From the NCBI GenBank assembly GCA_049840515.1, contig JASGKW010000005.1, positions 1 through 64,000 of the forward strand: DNA of 64,000 nt, read 5' to 3'. The notes beneath the pieces were generated by a model. The model saw only the letters and a list, made by a program, of their open reading frames with translations, was not told the DNA's origin and did no database searches. This document shows positions 35,828 through 44,784 of this stretch, piece by piece. The stretch is from Muricomes sp049840515. GTDB lineage: Bacteria; Bacillota; Clostridia; Lachnospirales; Lachnospiraceae. Numbering within the stretch: position 1 is the stretch's first letter; each line of letters opens with the position of its first letter. A program made the translations under genes and the position numbers.

Positions 35828-36928
35828 ATGAAAAAGCAAAAGCGATGGATATTTATTCTGGCAATGATGCTTGTACTGTCAATTTCAATGAGTGGCTGCG
35901 GACAATCGGCATCTACAAAACCTGCAGCAGAAGAAAGTAAAACGAATACTGATGAAAGTCAAAAGGGTATGCGTACCGTTACTGACATGGTAGGACGTGA
36001 AATACAGATACCTGAAAAGATTACAAAGGTTGGGTATAATGCGAATCAGTTTACTACCCTAACTGTCCTTGGTGCGGAGGATTTGACAAGTGTGGCCGGT
36101 GCCGGTGCATTTGATTTTTTCAAGCGTTTTGATGACCGTTTTGAGGATTTGAAGTTTACCACATTTGAGGAAGATCCGCCTGATACAGAAATTGTTCTGA
36201 GTGCTGCACCTGATGTGTTCTTCCTGCGTGCAACGACTCCGGATGATGAGCGTATAGCGCCGCTTGAAGAAGCAGGTATTCCTGTTTATGTTGAGTATGG
36301 GCATACAGAAGACTCTATTGTGCCGCACGTACGTGCAATGGCGGAGGCATTGGGAGAGCAGAAATACAAGGATGCTGCTGAAAAATATGCGGAATATTAT
36401 AATGGTGTGAAAGATGATATTGCTGAACGGACAAAAGATATTCCTGAGGAGGACAAACCTACAGTGCTGATGTTCTGGCCTCGTGAAGACGGAACTTATG
36501 GGGCAACCAGCGCTCAGCATATTACTGGACAATCTGTTACAATTGCGGGCGGAAAAGTAGTGGGTGATTTTGATGCCCCCACAGATGTAAATGTAGAGCA
36601 GGTGCTTGAATGGAATCCGGACGTGATTATTGTTATGGATACAAAAGATGTTTATGATGAAGTCATTGCTCGTCCTGAACTGCAAAACCTGTCAGCTATC
36701 CAGAATGGGCGTGTATACTGCCAGCCTACTCATATACAAATGCCTTATACGGAAGAATTTCCGGTATTCCAGAGATGGGTTGCCAAGGTGCTTTATCCTG
36801 AAATCTTTACAGATGTAGATTTTAAAGCAGACATTAAGGCTTTTGCAACTGATTACTATCATATGGAACTTCCCGATTCTTTTCTTGATGATATGGAGCA
36901 GGGAGTTGCCATCCCCTTTAAAAAATAA
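35828..36928 (+). CDS. Metal-compound ABC importer substrate-binding lipoprotein
   Basis: 366 residues. Signal peptide with lipobox MSGC, a Lys/Thr/Glu-rich linker, then a helical-backbone binding fold of the FecB/BtuF/TroA class: RTVTDMVGREIQIPEKITKVGY at the start, then APDVFFLR, WNPDVIIVMD and IQNGRVYCQPTHIQ. Captures the ligand for the permease at 33858. Tyr and acidic residues are frequent around the predicted cleft, but the ligand cannot be named. A radical-SAM gene follows 20 bases later. Confidence 0.88.
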   Translation: MKKQKRWIFILAMMLVLSISMSGCGQSASTKPAAEESKTNTDESQKGMRTVTDMVGREIQIPEKITKVGYNANQFTTLTVLGAEDLTSVAGAGAFDFFKRFDDRFEDLKFTTFEEDPPDTEIVLSAAPDVFFLRATTPDDERIAPLEEAGIPVYVEYGHTEDSIVPHVRAMAEALGEQKYKDAAEKYAEYYNGVKDDIAERTKDIPEEDKPTVLMFWPREDGTYGATSAQHITGQSVTIAGGKVVGDFDAPTDVNVEQVLEWNPDVIIVMDTKDVYDEVIARPELQNLSAIQNGRVYCQPTHIQMPYTEEFPVFQRWVAKVLYPEIFTDVDFKADIKAFATDYYHMELPDSFLDDMEQGVAIPFKK

Positions 36929-36948
36929 TGAGGAATGAGGGCAGATAA

Positions 36949-38010
36949 ATGAAAATCAGCGATATACATGAAATTACTTTCATGATGCATATGGCTGTAT
37001 GTCATTGTTATTGCGGACACTGCAAGGCAGTTGGAAAAGGACAATTGTCGCGGCTGGAACAAAAACCGGCTGCGACAATATCTTTTGCGGTCTGTCGTGA
37101 GATTATGGAAAGATTTAGAACATGGCGTGATAAAAATGATTACCAGCATATCAGAATGAATTTTGGGGATTCCGAGTGCAGTGACTACCCGGAGATATGC
37201 GACAAAATAGCATATGCCCGTGAGATTAAGAGGCGCCATGCAGGTCTGGTCATGTGTAATGGAATGAGAATAAAACCCGAAGCGGAACAGCACAGATGGC
37301 TGCAGGATATTTATGATGCAGGGGCCCGGGTCATATGCAATACCATTTATGGAACGGAGCAGGAACATGACCGCTATGCCGGCCGGGCAGGTGATTTTGA
37401 GCACATTGTCCTTTTAAATAATTTGGCGTCCAAAGTAGGGTTAAACAGAATGCATGTGGTCTTTTTTGCCAAAAGCAGAAGACCGTATCTGGAAGAAATT
37501 GTTGATAAGTTTTCTTCTTTGCCCGGCAAAGTGTACTTTGAGTTTCGCCCGTTTTATGGCCCTATGCACGACCCTTTTATCCAAAGTGAACGGGTTAGTA
37601 AAGAAGAATGGGATGCTCTGCCTGAATTTGTAAGGAAAAATACTCAGTTTCCACTGAAAACCCAGAGGGAGTGGGTGGATTATTTTATATCTGAATATGA
37701 TGATCCTCTGAGATATTCTCCGCAGATGGTGCTTGATTTTCATATTGGAATGATGGGTGCTGATAAGTTATTACAAACGGATGTTGAAGAATTGCTGGAA
37801 GAAAACGCTGCCGAGTATATGCAGAGATGGAATAATACTGTCAGTTTGTCTGAACTGGCGAGGAAGTATGGCCAGACAGGTATTGAAAAAGATTTGATGT
37901 ATACCTTCGGGGATATTGAGTCCTCCTGGGTGAAAATGTATATGGATGAACACCCTGAGCATGGTCCGATACACCAATTTGGATTTGAGAGCAAACACCT
38001 AAAACGATGA
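36949..38010 (+). CDS. Divergent radical-SAM protein linked to metal-type importer
   Basis: 353 residues, function unknown. Near the N-terminus Cys18-x3-Cys22-x2-Cys25 (CHCYCGHC) is the radical-SAM 4Fe-4S motif, with an additional Cys20. MNFGDSECSDYPE stands where the usual GGEP motif lies, and GTEQEHDRYAGRAGDFEH recalls the radical-SAM segment after it, followed by VVFFAKSRRPYLEEI. No C-terminal Cys-rich (SPASM) domain is seen. It is the last gene of the importer operon, ending at a terminator, so it probably processes the imported compound or its metal. An alternative, unrelated redox role, remains open. Confidence 0.7.
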   Translation: MKISDIHEITFMMHMAVCHCYCGHCKAVGKGQLSRLEQKPAATISFAVCREIMERFRTWRDKNDYQHIRMNFGDSECSDYPEICDKIAYAREIKRRHAGLVMCNGMRIKPEAEQHRWLQDIYDAGARVICNTIYGTEQEHDRYAGRAGDFEHIVLLNNLASKVGLNRMHVVFFAKSRRPYLEEIVDKFSSLPGKVYFEFRPFYGPMHDPFIQSERVSKEEWDALPEFVRKNTQFPLKTQREWVDYFISEYDDPLRYSPQMVLDFHIGMMGADKLLQTDVEELLEENAAEYMQRWNNTVSLSELARKYGQTGIEKDLMYTFGDIESSWVKMYMDEHPEHGPIHQFGFESKHLKR

Positions 38011-38012
38011 GC

Positions 38013-38038
38013 AAAGAGAGTCAGGTATGGCTCTCTTT
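38013..38038 (+). terminator. Terminator after radical-SAM gene
   Basis: AAAGAGAG (38013-38020) and CTCTCTTT (38031-38038), then TC-T. Confidence 0.65.
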
Positions 38039-38075
38039 TCTGTACCTTCTCTAAAATTTTGGAGGAAATTACACA

Positions 38076-38105
38076 TTGAGCCCAAGTGGGAATATATGAT
38101 ATGAT
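38076..38105 (+). promoter_or_regulatory. Promoter of zinc-ribbon/envelope gene run
   Basis: TTGAGC (38076-38081), 18-base spacer, TATGAT (38100-38105). CCCA-AG-TGGG (38081-38090) overlaps the -35 box and spacer in the same place as the CCCACGTGGG operator at 8525-8534. Confidence 0.55.
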
Positions 38106-38163
38106 GTTGTTTTAAGTAATAACATTCATACAGATAAAAGGCTAGGAGGAAAGGAAGAAGAAT

Positions 38164-39405
38164 ATGTTATTTTGTCCAAATTGCGGAGCAGAGAATGATG
38201 ATAAAGCCAGGTTCTGCGAGAACTGCGGAGCAAAGATTGAAAAGGTCGAGGCGGTCAGGACGGCTAAGACGGTTAAGAAACCTGCCGTAAATCCTGCACA
38301 TATAAAAAAATACAAAGAGAAAGCGAAAGGGCTTACTAAGATACAGATTGTGGTGATTGCAGAGGTAATCTGCCTGATTTTGATTATTGGTATTTTCTTT
38401 GGAGCGGGCAGCAGCCGAAACAGTGCCGAATCTGTTGCAAAACGTTATTTTCAGGCATACTCAGATAGAAATTGGTCCAAAGTGTATGACATGACAGACT
38501 ACCCTGACGGGGCACTTCTCCAGAAATCTCAGTTTATTGAGGCGATGAAGAGCTTGGAAGTTCCGGAAATTACAAGCTTTGAGATTGAGAAAGGGAATCA
38601 GCCGGATTCCGGTCTTGAGAAGCATTTTACGGTACAGTACACCGTGAAAGGGGAGGGAGCAGATACCCTTCAACTGAGTCTCGCGAGACAGGGGGAAAAG
38701 TCCGGGCTGTTTTTTGACACATGGAAGGTTTCTTCTTATGCTCAGGTGGCAGAGAATTTCTGCATAAATGTGCCGGCGGGTGCATCTGCAGCGGTAGATG
38801 GAGTTGCACTGACAGAGGCTGAAAAAGGGAAAAGCCAGGCGGATGGGATGGACAGCTATTATGTCACAATATTTACCGGCATTCACAAGATACAGACAGC
38901 GGCACCCTGGTTTGAATTATATAATACAGATTTTTCCGCAACACAGGACGGACAGTTCACGGTGTCCGGCCTGAAAATGACAGATGTGGGGCAGGCAGCT
39001 ATCCAGGGCAAAATGCAGGAGGCACTGGATAAGGTATACCGGGCGGCAATGTCGGGCCAGGAGTTTTCAGCAGTTTCAGAGTTATTTCCAGAAAAATATA
39101 AGAAAGCCGGTGAGCAGTCTTATAACTCTTTTGTCTCAGAGCTGCGCAGCCAGGAGTCCTATACATTGAACCAGGCGGTCTTCACCAATTTTAAGTGTGA
39201 TATTAAATATGAGCCTGATGGTATGCTCAGCGCAAAAATGTCCTTTGATTATGACACGCAGTATACGCGTTCATACAAATCGTGGCTGGGTATAGGAGCA
39301 AAAGAGGAAGAAACCGGAAAGGGCAGTTCTTATATGACCGCGTCCTTTGTCTATGAGGGGGAAACCTACAAACTTGCGGCTATTGACATTAGAAGTGTGT
39401 TGTAG
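38164..39405 (+). CDS. Zinc-ribbon, single-pass membrane protein with extracellular domain
   Basis: 413 residues. Residues 1-22 zinc ribbon (CPNCGAEN...CENCG), a basic linker, one membrane helix at about 60-80 (IQIVVIAEVICLILIIGIFF), then about 330 extracellular residues. The segment AESVAKRYFQAYSDRNWSKVYDM is typical of NTF2-like/DUF4878 domains, and a second similar unit (QEALDKVYRAAMSGQEFSAVSELFPE) follows, suggesting repeated domains. First gene of a six-gene run of envelope proteins. Function unknown. Confidence 0.78.
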   Translation: MLFCPNCGAENDDKARFCENCGAKIEKVEAVRTAKTVKKPAVNPAHIKKYKEKAKGLTKIQIVVIAEVICLILIIGIFFGAGSSRNSAESVAKRYFQAYSDRNWSKVYDMTDYPDGALLQKSQFIEAMKSLEVPEITSFEIEKGNQPDSGLEKHFTVQYTVKGEGADTLQLSLARQGEKSGLFFDTWKVSSYAQVAENFCINVPAGASAAVDGVALTEAEKGKSQADGMDSYYVTIFTGIHKIQTAAPWFELYNTDFSATQDGQFTVSGLKMTDVGQAAIQGKMQEALDKVYRAAMSGQEFSAVSELFPEKYKKAGEQSYNSFVSELRSQESYTLNQAVFTNFKCDIKYEPDGMLSAKMSFDYDTQYTRSYKSWLGIGAKEEETGKGSSYMTASFVYEGETYKLAAIDIRSVL

Positions 39406-39433
39406 AGAAAGAACAAGAGAGGAAGAATAGAAA

Positions 39434-40360
39434 ATGGCAAAGTTTTGTAATCAGTGCGGAAGACCTTTGGCGGATGGGGAAATATGCCAGTGCCAGAGAC
39501 AAAATACAGCAAGTGTTTCCGGGGAAGATGGGATACCCTTCCGCAAACTAATTGGCGCAGGCGAGTCTGACAATAATGATGTACAGGGCTGCTTTGAGAG
39601 GGGAAAGAGAATTGTGCCTGAATTGGCTGCCCCGTGTGAGAAGGAAGTTCATGTAAAGCAGTATCACATTTGCAATGCCCGCTCCAGAATCCGTGGATTG
39701 TGGCAGGAGGGAAACCTTCAGGTAACAAATAAAAGAATCCTTTTTCGTTTAAGCGGGCGCTCATGGATTGGAAGAGCTATGACCCACACTGAGGTTGGCA
39801 TTGATGAGATAGCCAGCATTTCCATATCAAAAGGAGTGCGTTTTGGCCTGTGGGATTTTTTATTTGGAGTTTTTGTCAGCGGGATTGTTATGTCAATCGG
39901 GCGGACGTTGGGAATGATGCCGGCAGTTCTGGCGTATATACTTGGAATTGCTTTAGCCATACCATTTTTTGCTTTTAAGAAAAAATATTTCATTAAAATG
40001 CTTTGTCTGGCGGGGGCGGAGGGAGTTCTGCTGTCAAGTTCGGCCCGGCTTATGTTTTTACATCCTGTCTTGTCAGGCTTTGGTGCGCTTCTGGCAGCCA
40101 TTGCATTTGTACTTTACATAGCGGTATTGATTTTATTTTCCTTGAAGCCAAGCCTTGCAATCACGATTATGACAAAATGTGTATCGGCTCAGCCAATTTA
40201 TATCTGGAGCAGGCAGACCATGATTTCCACTATGGAAGTCCTGCCGGGCGAGGATGCGGATATTGCAGTCAAGGAGCTTGGAGCAATGGTTACAGATATT
40301 CAGTCCCTGGGGGAGACAGGCGTTGAAAAGTGGAAAGAAAATGAGGTGCAGTATGGATAA
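39434..40360 (+). CDS. Zinc-ribbon protein with PH-like domain and membrane helices
   Basis: 308 residues. N-terminal zinc ribbon with CNQCG and CQCQ. The middle part WQEGNLQVTNKRILFRLSGRSW resembles PH/GRAM-like domains, which often bind lipids or peptides. Several hydrophobic stretches follow (FLFGVFVSGIVMSIG, AVLAYILGIALAIPFFAF, FGALLAAIAFVLYIAVLILFSL), and a charged tail. The end overlaps the start of the YARHG gene by eight bases. Function unknown. Confidence 0.72.
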   Translation: MAKFCNQCGRPLADGEICQCQRQNTASVSGEDGIPFRKLIGAGESDNNDVQGCFERGKRIVPELAAPCEKEVHVKQYHICNARSRIRGLWQEGNLQVTNKRILFRLSGRSWIGRAMTHTEVGIDEIASISISKGVRFGLWDFLFGVFVSGIVMSIGRTLGMMPAVLAYILGIALAIPFFAFKKKYFIKMLCLAGAEGVLLSSSARLMFLHPVLSGFGALLAAIAFVLYIAVLILFSLKPSLAITIMTKCVSAQPIYIWSRQTMISTMEVLPGEDADIAVKELGAMVTDIQSLGETGVEKWKENEVQYG

Positions 40361-40934
40361 AATAGGGGAGAAAGACATATTTAAAATCCTTGCGGGGGTG
40401 CTGGCTGTCATTATTGTGGTTGTAGTTATCATAGGGTGTGTTTTATTATCCGCGCCCAGCAGCACAGTGTCAGGGTTTGGTGAGGATGCGATACAAACGG
40501 CGGACTTAAAAGCGATTCTGCCAAAAGAGAATGAGACGAAAGCGATGAACAAAGTGACGGTTTCCGCAAATGATACTTCTAAGGAGGAAAGTCAGGAGGA
40601 AGAGAAGAAGCCTGCGGAGGATATGACAGGGGATTATGTTATACCCAACAGCAATACACAGGTTTTGACAAACGCCGATATAGCTGGATTATCCCTCCAG
40701 GAGCTGAATTACGCCAGAAATGAAATCTATGCAAGGCACGGAAGAAAGTTTGATTCCAAGGAATTGCAGAAATACTTTGAGAGCAAAACCTGGTATGAGG
40801 GGAAATACAGCGGAAAAGATTTTGATGCCAATTACAGTGCAGGTGCTTTGTCTGAGATAGAAAAGAAAAATGTAGAGTTTTTGAATGCGGCAGAGCATAA
40901 GATGTCCAGTGCAGGTTATCAGCTTGGAAACTAA
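40353..40934 (+). CDS. Membrane-anchored YARHG-domain protein
   Basis: 193 residues from ATG 40353, overlapping the previous gene. One membrane helix at about 10-32 (IFKILAGVLAVIIVVVVIIGCVLL), an acidic/Ser linker, and a C-terminal YARHG domain: LNYARNEIYARHGRKF, then KYFESKTWYEGKY. YARHG domains occur on bacterial extracellular proteins and are thought to bind peptidoglycan or peptides. The next gene is a cell-wall amidase, which fits an envelope role. Confidence 0.82.
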   Translation: MDKIGEKDIFKILAGVLAVIIVVVVIIGCVLLSAPSSTVSGFGEDAIQTADLKAILPKENETKAMNKVTVSANDTSKEESQEEEKKPAEDMTGDYVIPNSNTQVLTNADIAGLSLQELNYARNEIYARHGRKFDSKELQKYFESKTWYEGKYSGKDFDANYSAGALSEIEKKNVEFLNAAEHKMSSAGYQLGN

Positions 40935-40967
40935 TAAGCTGCCGAATAAAAGATGTGGGAGATAGAA

Positions 40968-41828
40968 ATGAGAATAGCAAAGAGAATATTTCTAATTTTG
41001 TGTGCAGTGCTGTTTTTGGCAGGCTGTGCAGAAAAACCACAGAAGAAACAGATTGAGAAGGTACAGGAGGAAGAAACGCAGAAGAAGGCGGAGCAGGAAA
41101 TAGAAAAACAGAGAGAGCTGGAAGCGCAGAGAGCTTTGGAAGAACAAAAGCTTAAAGAGGCAGAAGCGAAGGCGCAGGAGAAGAAGAGTAAAGTTATTGT
41201 TCTGGACCCGGGACATTCCGCGGTTGTCGCAGAAGGCACGGAACCGCTGGGTCCGGGTTCTCCTGAGCAGAAGGCGGCGGATACAAGCGGCACCAGCGGA
41301 ATCAGCAGCGGGGTACCGGAATATGAGCTGACATTGAATATATCCGTACAGTTGAAAAAAGAACTTGAGAACAGAGGGTATACGGTATTGATGACCCGAG
41401 AGTCCAACGATATCCCCATGAGCTGTATTGCCCGGGCGGAAGTGGCAAATAACGCTGGGGCTGACGCGTATGTGAGAATTCATGCAAATGGCTCAGACGA
41501 CCAGGCAGCCCGGGGAGCAATGACAATCTGCACCACACCGGGCAGTCCCTATGTGCCCGAACTGTACACCCCCAGCAGACAGCTTTCTGACCTTATTATT
41601 CATCAACTTTGTGAAACCACCGGCTGTAAGAATGAGGGAGTATGGGAAACAGATTCTATGAGCGGCAATAACTGGAGCAAGGTTCCGGTTACCATTGTGG
41701 AGATGGGATATATGACCAATCCTGAGGAAGACATGCTGATGCAGACTCCCGAATATCAGGAAAAAATTGTTCAAGGTATTGCAGCAGGAATTGATGCATT
41801 TTTAGGATATGATTCGCCGAAAAGATAA
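40968..41828 (+). CDS. N-acetylmuramoyl-L-alanine amidase lipoprotein (Amidase_3)
   Basis: 286 residues from ATG 40968. Lipobox LAGC, then an about 50-residue Glu/Lys/Gln coiled coil, then a zinc amidase: IVLDPGHSA (His), EYELTLNISVQLKKEL (Glu), VRIHANGSD (His) and the catalytic Glu in VEMGYMTNPEED. Cleaves the bond between muramic acid and the peptide stem in peptidoglycan. The lipoprotein anchor and coiled coil position it at the outer face of the membrane. It has no SH3 or LysM domain. Confidence 0.9.
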   Translation: MRIAKRIFLILCAVLFLAGCAEKPQKKQIEKVQEEETQKKAEQEIEKQRELEAQRALEEQKLKEAEAKAQEKKSKVIVLDPGHSAVVAEGTEPLGPGSPEQKAADTSGTSGISSGVPEYELTLNISVQLKKELENRGYTVLMTRESNDIPMSCIARAEVANNAGADAYVRIHANGSDDQAARGAMTICTTPGSPYVPELYTPSRQLSDLIIHQLCETTGCKNEGVWETDSMSGNNWSKVPVTIVEMGYMTNPEEDMLMQTPEYQEKIVQGIAAGIDAFLGYDSPKR

Positions 41829-41892
41829 ATCTGCAAAATAAATATTGATACCATTTGGAGTTGGCTTATGTTGATGTAAATGGAGGATGTGT

Positions 41893-42879
41893 ATGAAAGT
41901 ATTGACAATAGAGCGCTGTGAACAGTTGATTGATAACCGTGACAGGATAAAATCTGTATTTCCGTGGGACGGAGGATTGATTCATCTCTGTTGTGCGGGT
42001 ATTTATTCACAAAAGGGAAAGACTGTAAATGAGGAAGAATTGAGAAGCTGTAAGACACTGCTGAAAGAGAGCGTCAGTGTGTTTTCAAATTTTAGGAGCA
42101 CCGCGCGCTCACCCATTGCGTCCATGCTGGCAGTCAGCGATGACCCAAGGCAGACGCTGGAAAATGGGCTGAAAGTATATGAGCTGTTAAAAAAAGGATT
42201 CTGGAGTTCAAGCTACCTGCCCCTGACGGCTATGGTCATTGCACGGCTGGCTGAACCATCACAGTACAGTCAGATAGCCGAGAGGACAAGGGAGATTTAT
42301 AACAGAGTAAAGGCAGAACATCCATTTCTGACATCCGGGGAGGACAGTGCGCTCTGTGCGTTGATGGCTCTCTCCGAAAAAACGGACGATGAACTGATTG
42401 AGGATATGGAATATTGTTATGAGATTTTAAAGGGAAATTTCTTTTCCTCAAATTCCTTACAGTCACTCAGCCATGTGCTGGCATTGTATGACAGTTCGGC
42501 GGAGATGAAGTGTGAGAGAACCATGGAACTTTTTGACAAGCTCAAAGAAGCGGGCTGCAAATATGGGATGGGTTATGAGCTTCCAACTTTGGGAGTTCTG
42601 GCTATGGCGAATGCAGACCCGGATGAGGTTGTCCGTGAGATGGTGGAAATTGATGAATGGCTGTCAGAGCAAAAAGGTTTTGGTTTACTGGGAGGAATTA
42701 CAAGGAAGCACAGGCTGATGTATGCGGGGATATTGGCGCAGAGAGACTACGTGGAGGAAAATGCATTTCAAACAGCCGCGGTAAATGGAACCATTGCAGT
42801 CATTATAGCTCAGGAGGTAGCTATGTGTGCGGCAATAGCGGCGGGCAGTGCGGCGGCGTCAGGCAATTCATCAAATTAG
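41893..42879 (+). CDS. DUF4003-family protein
   Basis: 328 residues from ATG 41893 (six bases after GGAGG; ATG 41887 is too close). Mostly helical, with FPWDGGLIHLCCAGIYSQKG, CKTLLKESVSVFSNFRSTARSP, MELFDKLKEAGCKYGMGYELPTLGVLA and an alanine/serine-rich hydrophobic tail (IIAQEVAMCAAIAAGSAAASG) that could enter a membrane. This pattern is the DUF4003 family of Firmicutes, function unknown. Sits between the amidase and the EcsC gene. Confidence 0.8.
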   Translation: MKVLTIERCEQLIDNRDRIKSVFPWDGGLIHLCCAGIYSQKGKTVNEEELRSCKTLLKESVSVFSNFRSTARSPIASMLAVSDDPRQTLENGLKVYELLKKGFWSSSYLPLTAMVIARLAEPSQYSQIAERTREIYNRVKAEHPFLTSGEDSALCALMALSEKTDDELIEDMEYCYEILKGNFFSSNSLQSLSHVLALYDSSAEMKCERTMELFDKLKEAGCKYGMGYELPTLGVLAMANADPDEVVREMVEIDEWLSEQKGFGLLGGITRKHRLMYAGILAQRDYVEENAFQTAAVNGTIAVIIAQEVAMCAAIAAGSAAASGNSSN

Positions 42880-42910
42880 TACAGGCAATTTGCAGAAAGG
42901 AGCGGAAAAA

Positions 42911-43705
42911 ATGGCGGCATTTCAAAGAAAATCACCTCTTCAGAAGGAGCGGGGTGATTTGGATAAAAGAGAAAGACGGTTTCTGGAAAAACGTATGCAG
43001 AAGAAAGGCTCCTTTCTGACACAAACGCTCGATGGAAAAGTGCCTGACAAGCTTCAGGATGTTATGAATGCAGCATTTGCAAAAGCCTTTCAGTTCATTT
43101 TTGAAAGAGGAACTGGTGTAATTGAGAAGACATATGACCGTGAAAGAATTACGGAAGACACCCTGATTCGCCAGTATGCCTCTGAGGTGAGACAGACTGG
43201 GAAGGACCTGAAGGCCTTTTCCAAAGCTGCAAACAGGAGCGGCACAAAGAACCTGCTTTTGTCGGGCGGTGCGGGTGTCGGGATGGGGATATTGGGAATC
43301 GGGATTCCGGACATCCCTGTATTTACCGGGCTGATATTAAAAAATATATATGAGATTGCTCTCCAGTATGGATACAGCTATGATTCCAGGGAAGAAAAAT
43401 ACTATATACTTCTTCTGATACAGGGGGCTATGTCCCACGGGACAGAAATGAAGAGAATAGATGAAGAAATCAATGAGTATATAAGACATCAGGTTCTCCC
43501 GGAGAATTATCGGATCGAGAGGCAGATTCGCGGGACGGCGGATGCATTGTCCAGAGAATTGCTTTACATGAAATTCTTACAGGGAATCCCCATTGTGGGG
43601 GCAGTTGGAGGAGTATATGATGCAGTCTATATGAAACAGATTACAGAGTATGTAAGCCTAAAATACCGCAGAAGAAGACTTGAAGAAAAGAAAACTGAGA
43701 AATAA
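42911..43705 (+). CDS. EcsC-family protein
   Basis: 264 residues from ATG 42911 behind GAAAGGAGCGG. Basic N-terminus (QRKSPLQKERGDLDKRERRF), followed by an EcsC domain with the glycine-rich hydrophobic stretch LSGGAGVGMGILGIGIPDIPVFTGLILKN and YYILLLIQGAMSHG. EcsC proteins associate with membranes and accompany Ecs-type transporters or stand alone; biochemical role is unclear. Last gene of the envelope run, before a strong terminator. Confidence 0.85.
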   Translation: MAAFQRKSPLQKERGDLDKRERRFLEKRMQKKGSFLTQTLDGKVPDKLQDVMNAAFAKAFQFIFERGTGVIEKTYDRERITEDTLIRQYASEVRQTGKDLKAFSKAANRSGTKNLLLSGGAGVGMGILGIGIPDIPVFTGLILKNIYEIALQYGYSYDSREEKYYILLLIQGAMSHGTEMKRIDEEINEYIRHQVLPENYRIERQIRGTADALSRELLYMKFLQGIPIVGAVGGVYDAVYMKQITEYVSLKYRRRRLEEKKTEK

Positions 43706-43721
43706 AAACAGAAAAATAAAG

Positions 43722-43771
43722 AGAGAGCACTGCTCAATAGGTGATTACGCATCTATTTTGCAGTGCTCTCT
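43722..43771. terminator. Bidirectional terminator between EcsC and msrAB
   Basis: AGAGAGCACTGC (43722-43733) and GCAGTGCTCTCT (43760-43771), perfect 12-bp arms between convergent genes. Confidence 0.8.
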
Positions 43772-43776
43772 GTAAA

Positions 43777-44737
43777 TTATTGTTCAGGCGGCAAAAGATG
43801 AATCAGATATCCATAGCCTTCTCTTTCCATCTGGTCTTTGGGAATGAAACGAAGTGAGGCGCTGTTAATGCAGTAGCGCAGACCACCGTTTTTTCTGGGA
43901 CCGTCCGGAAATACATGTCCTAAATGGGCGTCACCCCGTTTACTCCGAACTTCGGTGCGGACCATGCCGTGGGAATGGTCCGTCAATTCCTGTATCAGCT
44001 CTTTTTGACAGGGGCTTTGAAAAACTTGGCCATCCGCAGCCGGATTGAAATTTGTCGGTTGACAGAAACAGTGGTTCTCCGGTCGTTATATCCACGTAAA
44101 TTCCCGGGGCGAACTGGCTGTCGTATTCATTTTCATAAGGCGGTTCAGTCATGGAATGCTGGGTGACTTCGTATTGTATTGGCGTGAGTGCTTTCTTTAG
44201 TTCATCGTCGGACTTTGGCTGAAAACGTGTTTCATAATCAACGGCAGATTTTGCTTCCTCAAATTTGTTAAACGGAATGTGGCAATAGCCCGCTGGATTT
44301 TCATCCAGATAATCCTGGTGATAATTTTCTGCGAGATAGTAATTGTCAAGCGGCAGGACTTCAACCACCACTTTCTTCCTGGTTTTTTCCTGCAATTTCT
44401 TCAAAGATTCTAAAATCGCTGCCTCATCCTTTGCATCGACAAAATAGATGCCTGTCCGGTACTGTGTCCCAACATCGTTTCCCTGACGGTTTAAGGAGGC
44501 TGGATCAATCACTTTAAAAAACTGTTCCAGTAAAAATTCCAGGCTGATGAGCTTCTCGTCATAGCGGACATGCACTGTCTCAGCATGTCCAGTGTTATTG
44601 TAACAAACCTGCTCGTAGCTTGGGTGCTCTGTCTGTCCGTTGGCATAGCCCACATCCGTCTGTGTGACACCTGGAATGAGGGAGAGATACTTCTGAGTTC
44701 CCCAAAAGCAGCCGCCGGCGAGATAAATTTCTTTCAT
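43777..44737 (-). pseudogene. msrAB: Fused methionine sulfoxide reductase MsrA-MsrB, frameshifted
   Basis: Starts at ATG 44737, eight bases after AGGAGGT. MsrA half: GGCFWGTQKY with the catalytic Cys, then GYANGQTEHPSYEQV. MsrB half: SGCGWPSFSKPL, GDAHLGHVFPDGP and RYCINSASLRF with its catalytic Cys. The two enzymes repair S- and R-methionine sulfoxide. The frame breaks in a run of five A (T at 44002-44006 on this strand): with four, PLSK continues into ELIQELTDHSHG. Otherwise about 320 residues and well conserved, so a homopolymer sequencing error is likely. Confidence 0.88.
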
Positions 44738-44784
44738 ATCCAATCACCTCCTGAAATGTAGTGATACATCATAGATGGTTTGTC

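Noticed and set aside
38164..43705. Anti-phage defence system
   Set aside because: No nuclease, NTPase effector, reverse transcriptase or toxin domain is seen; the proteins look like envelope components.
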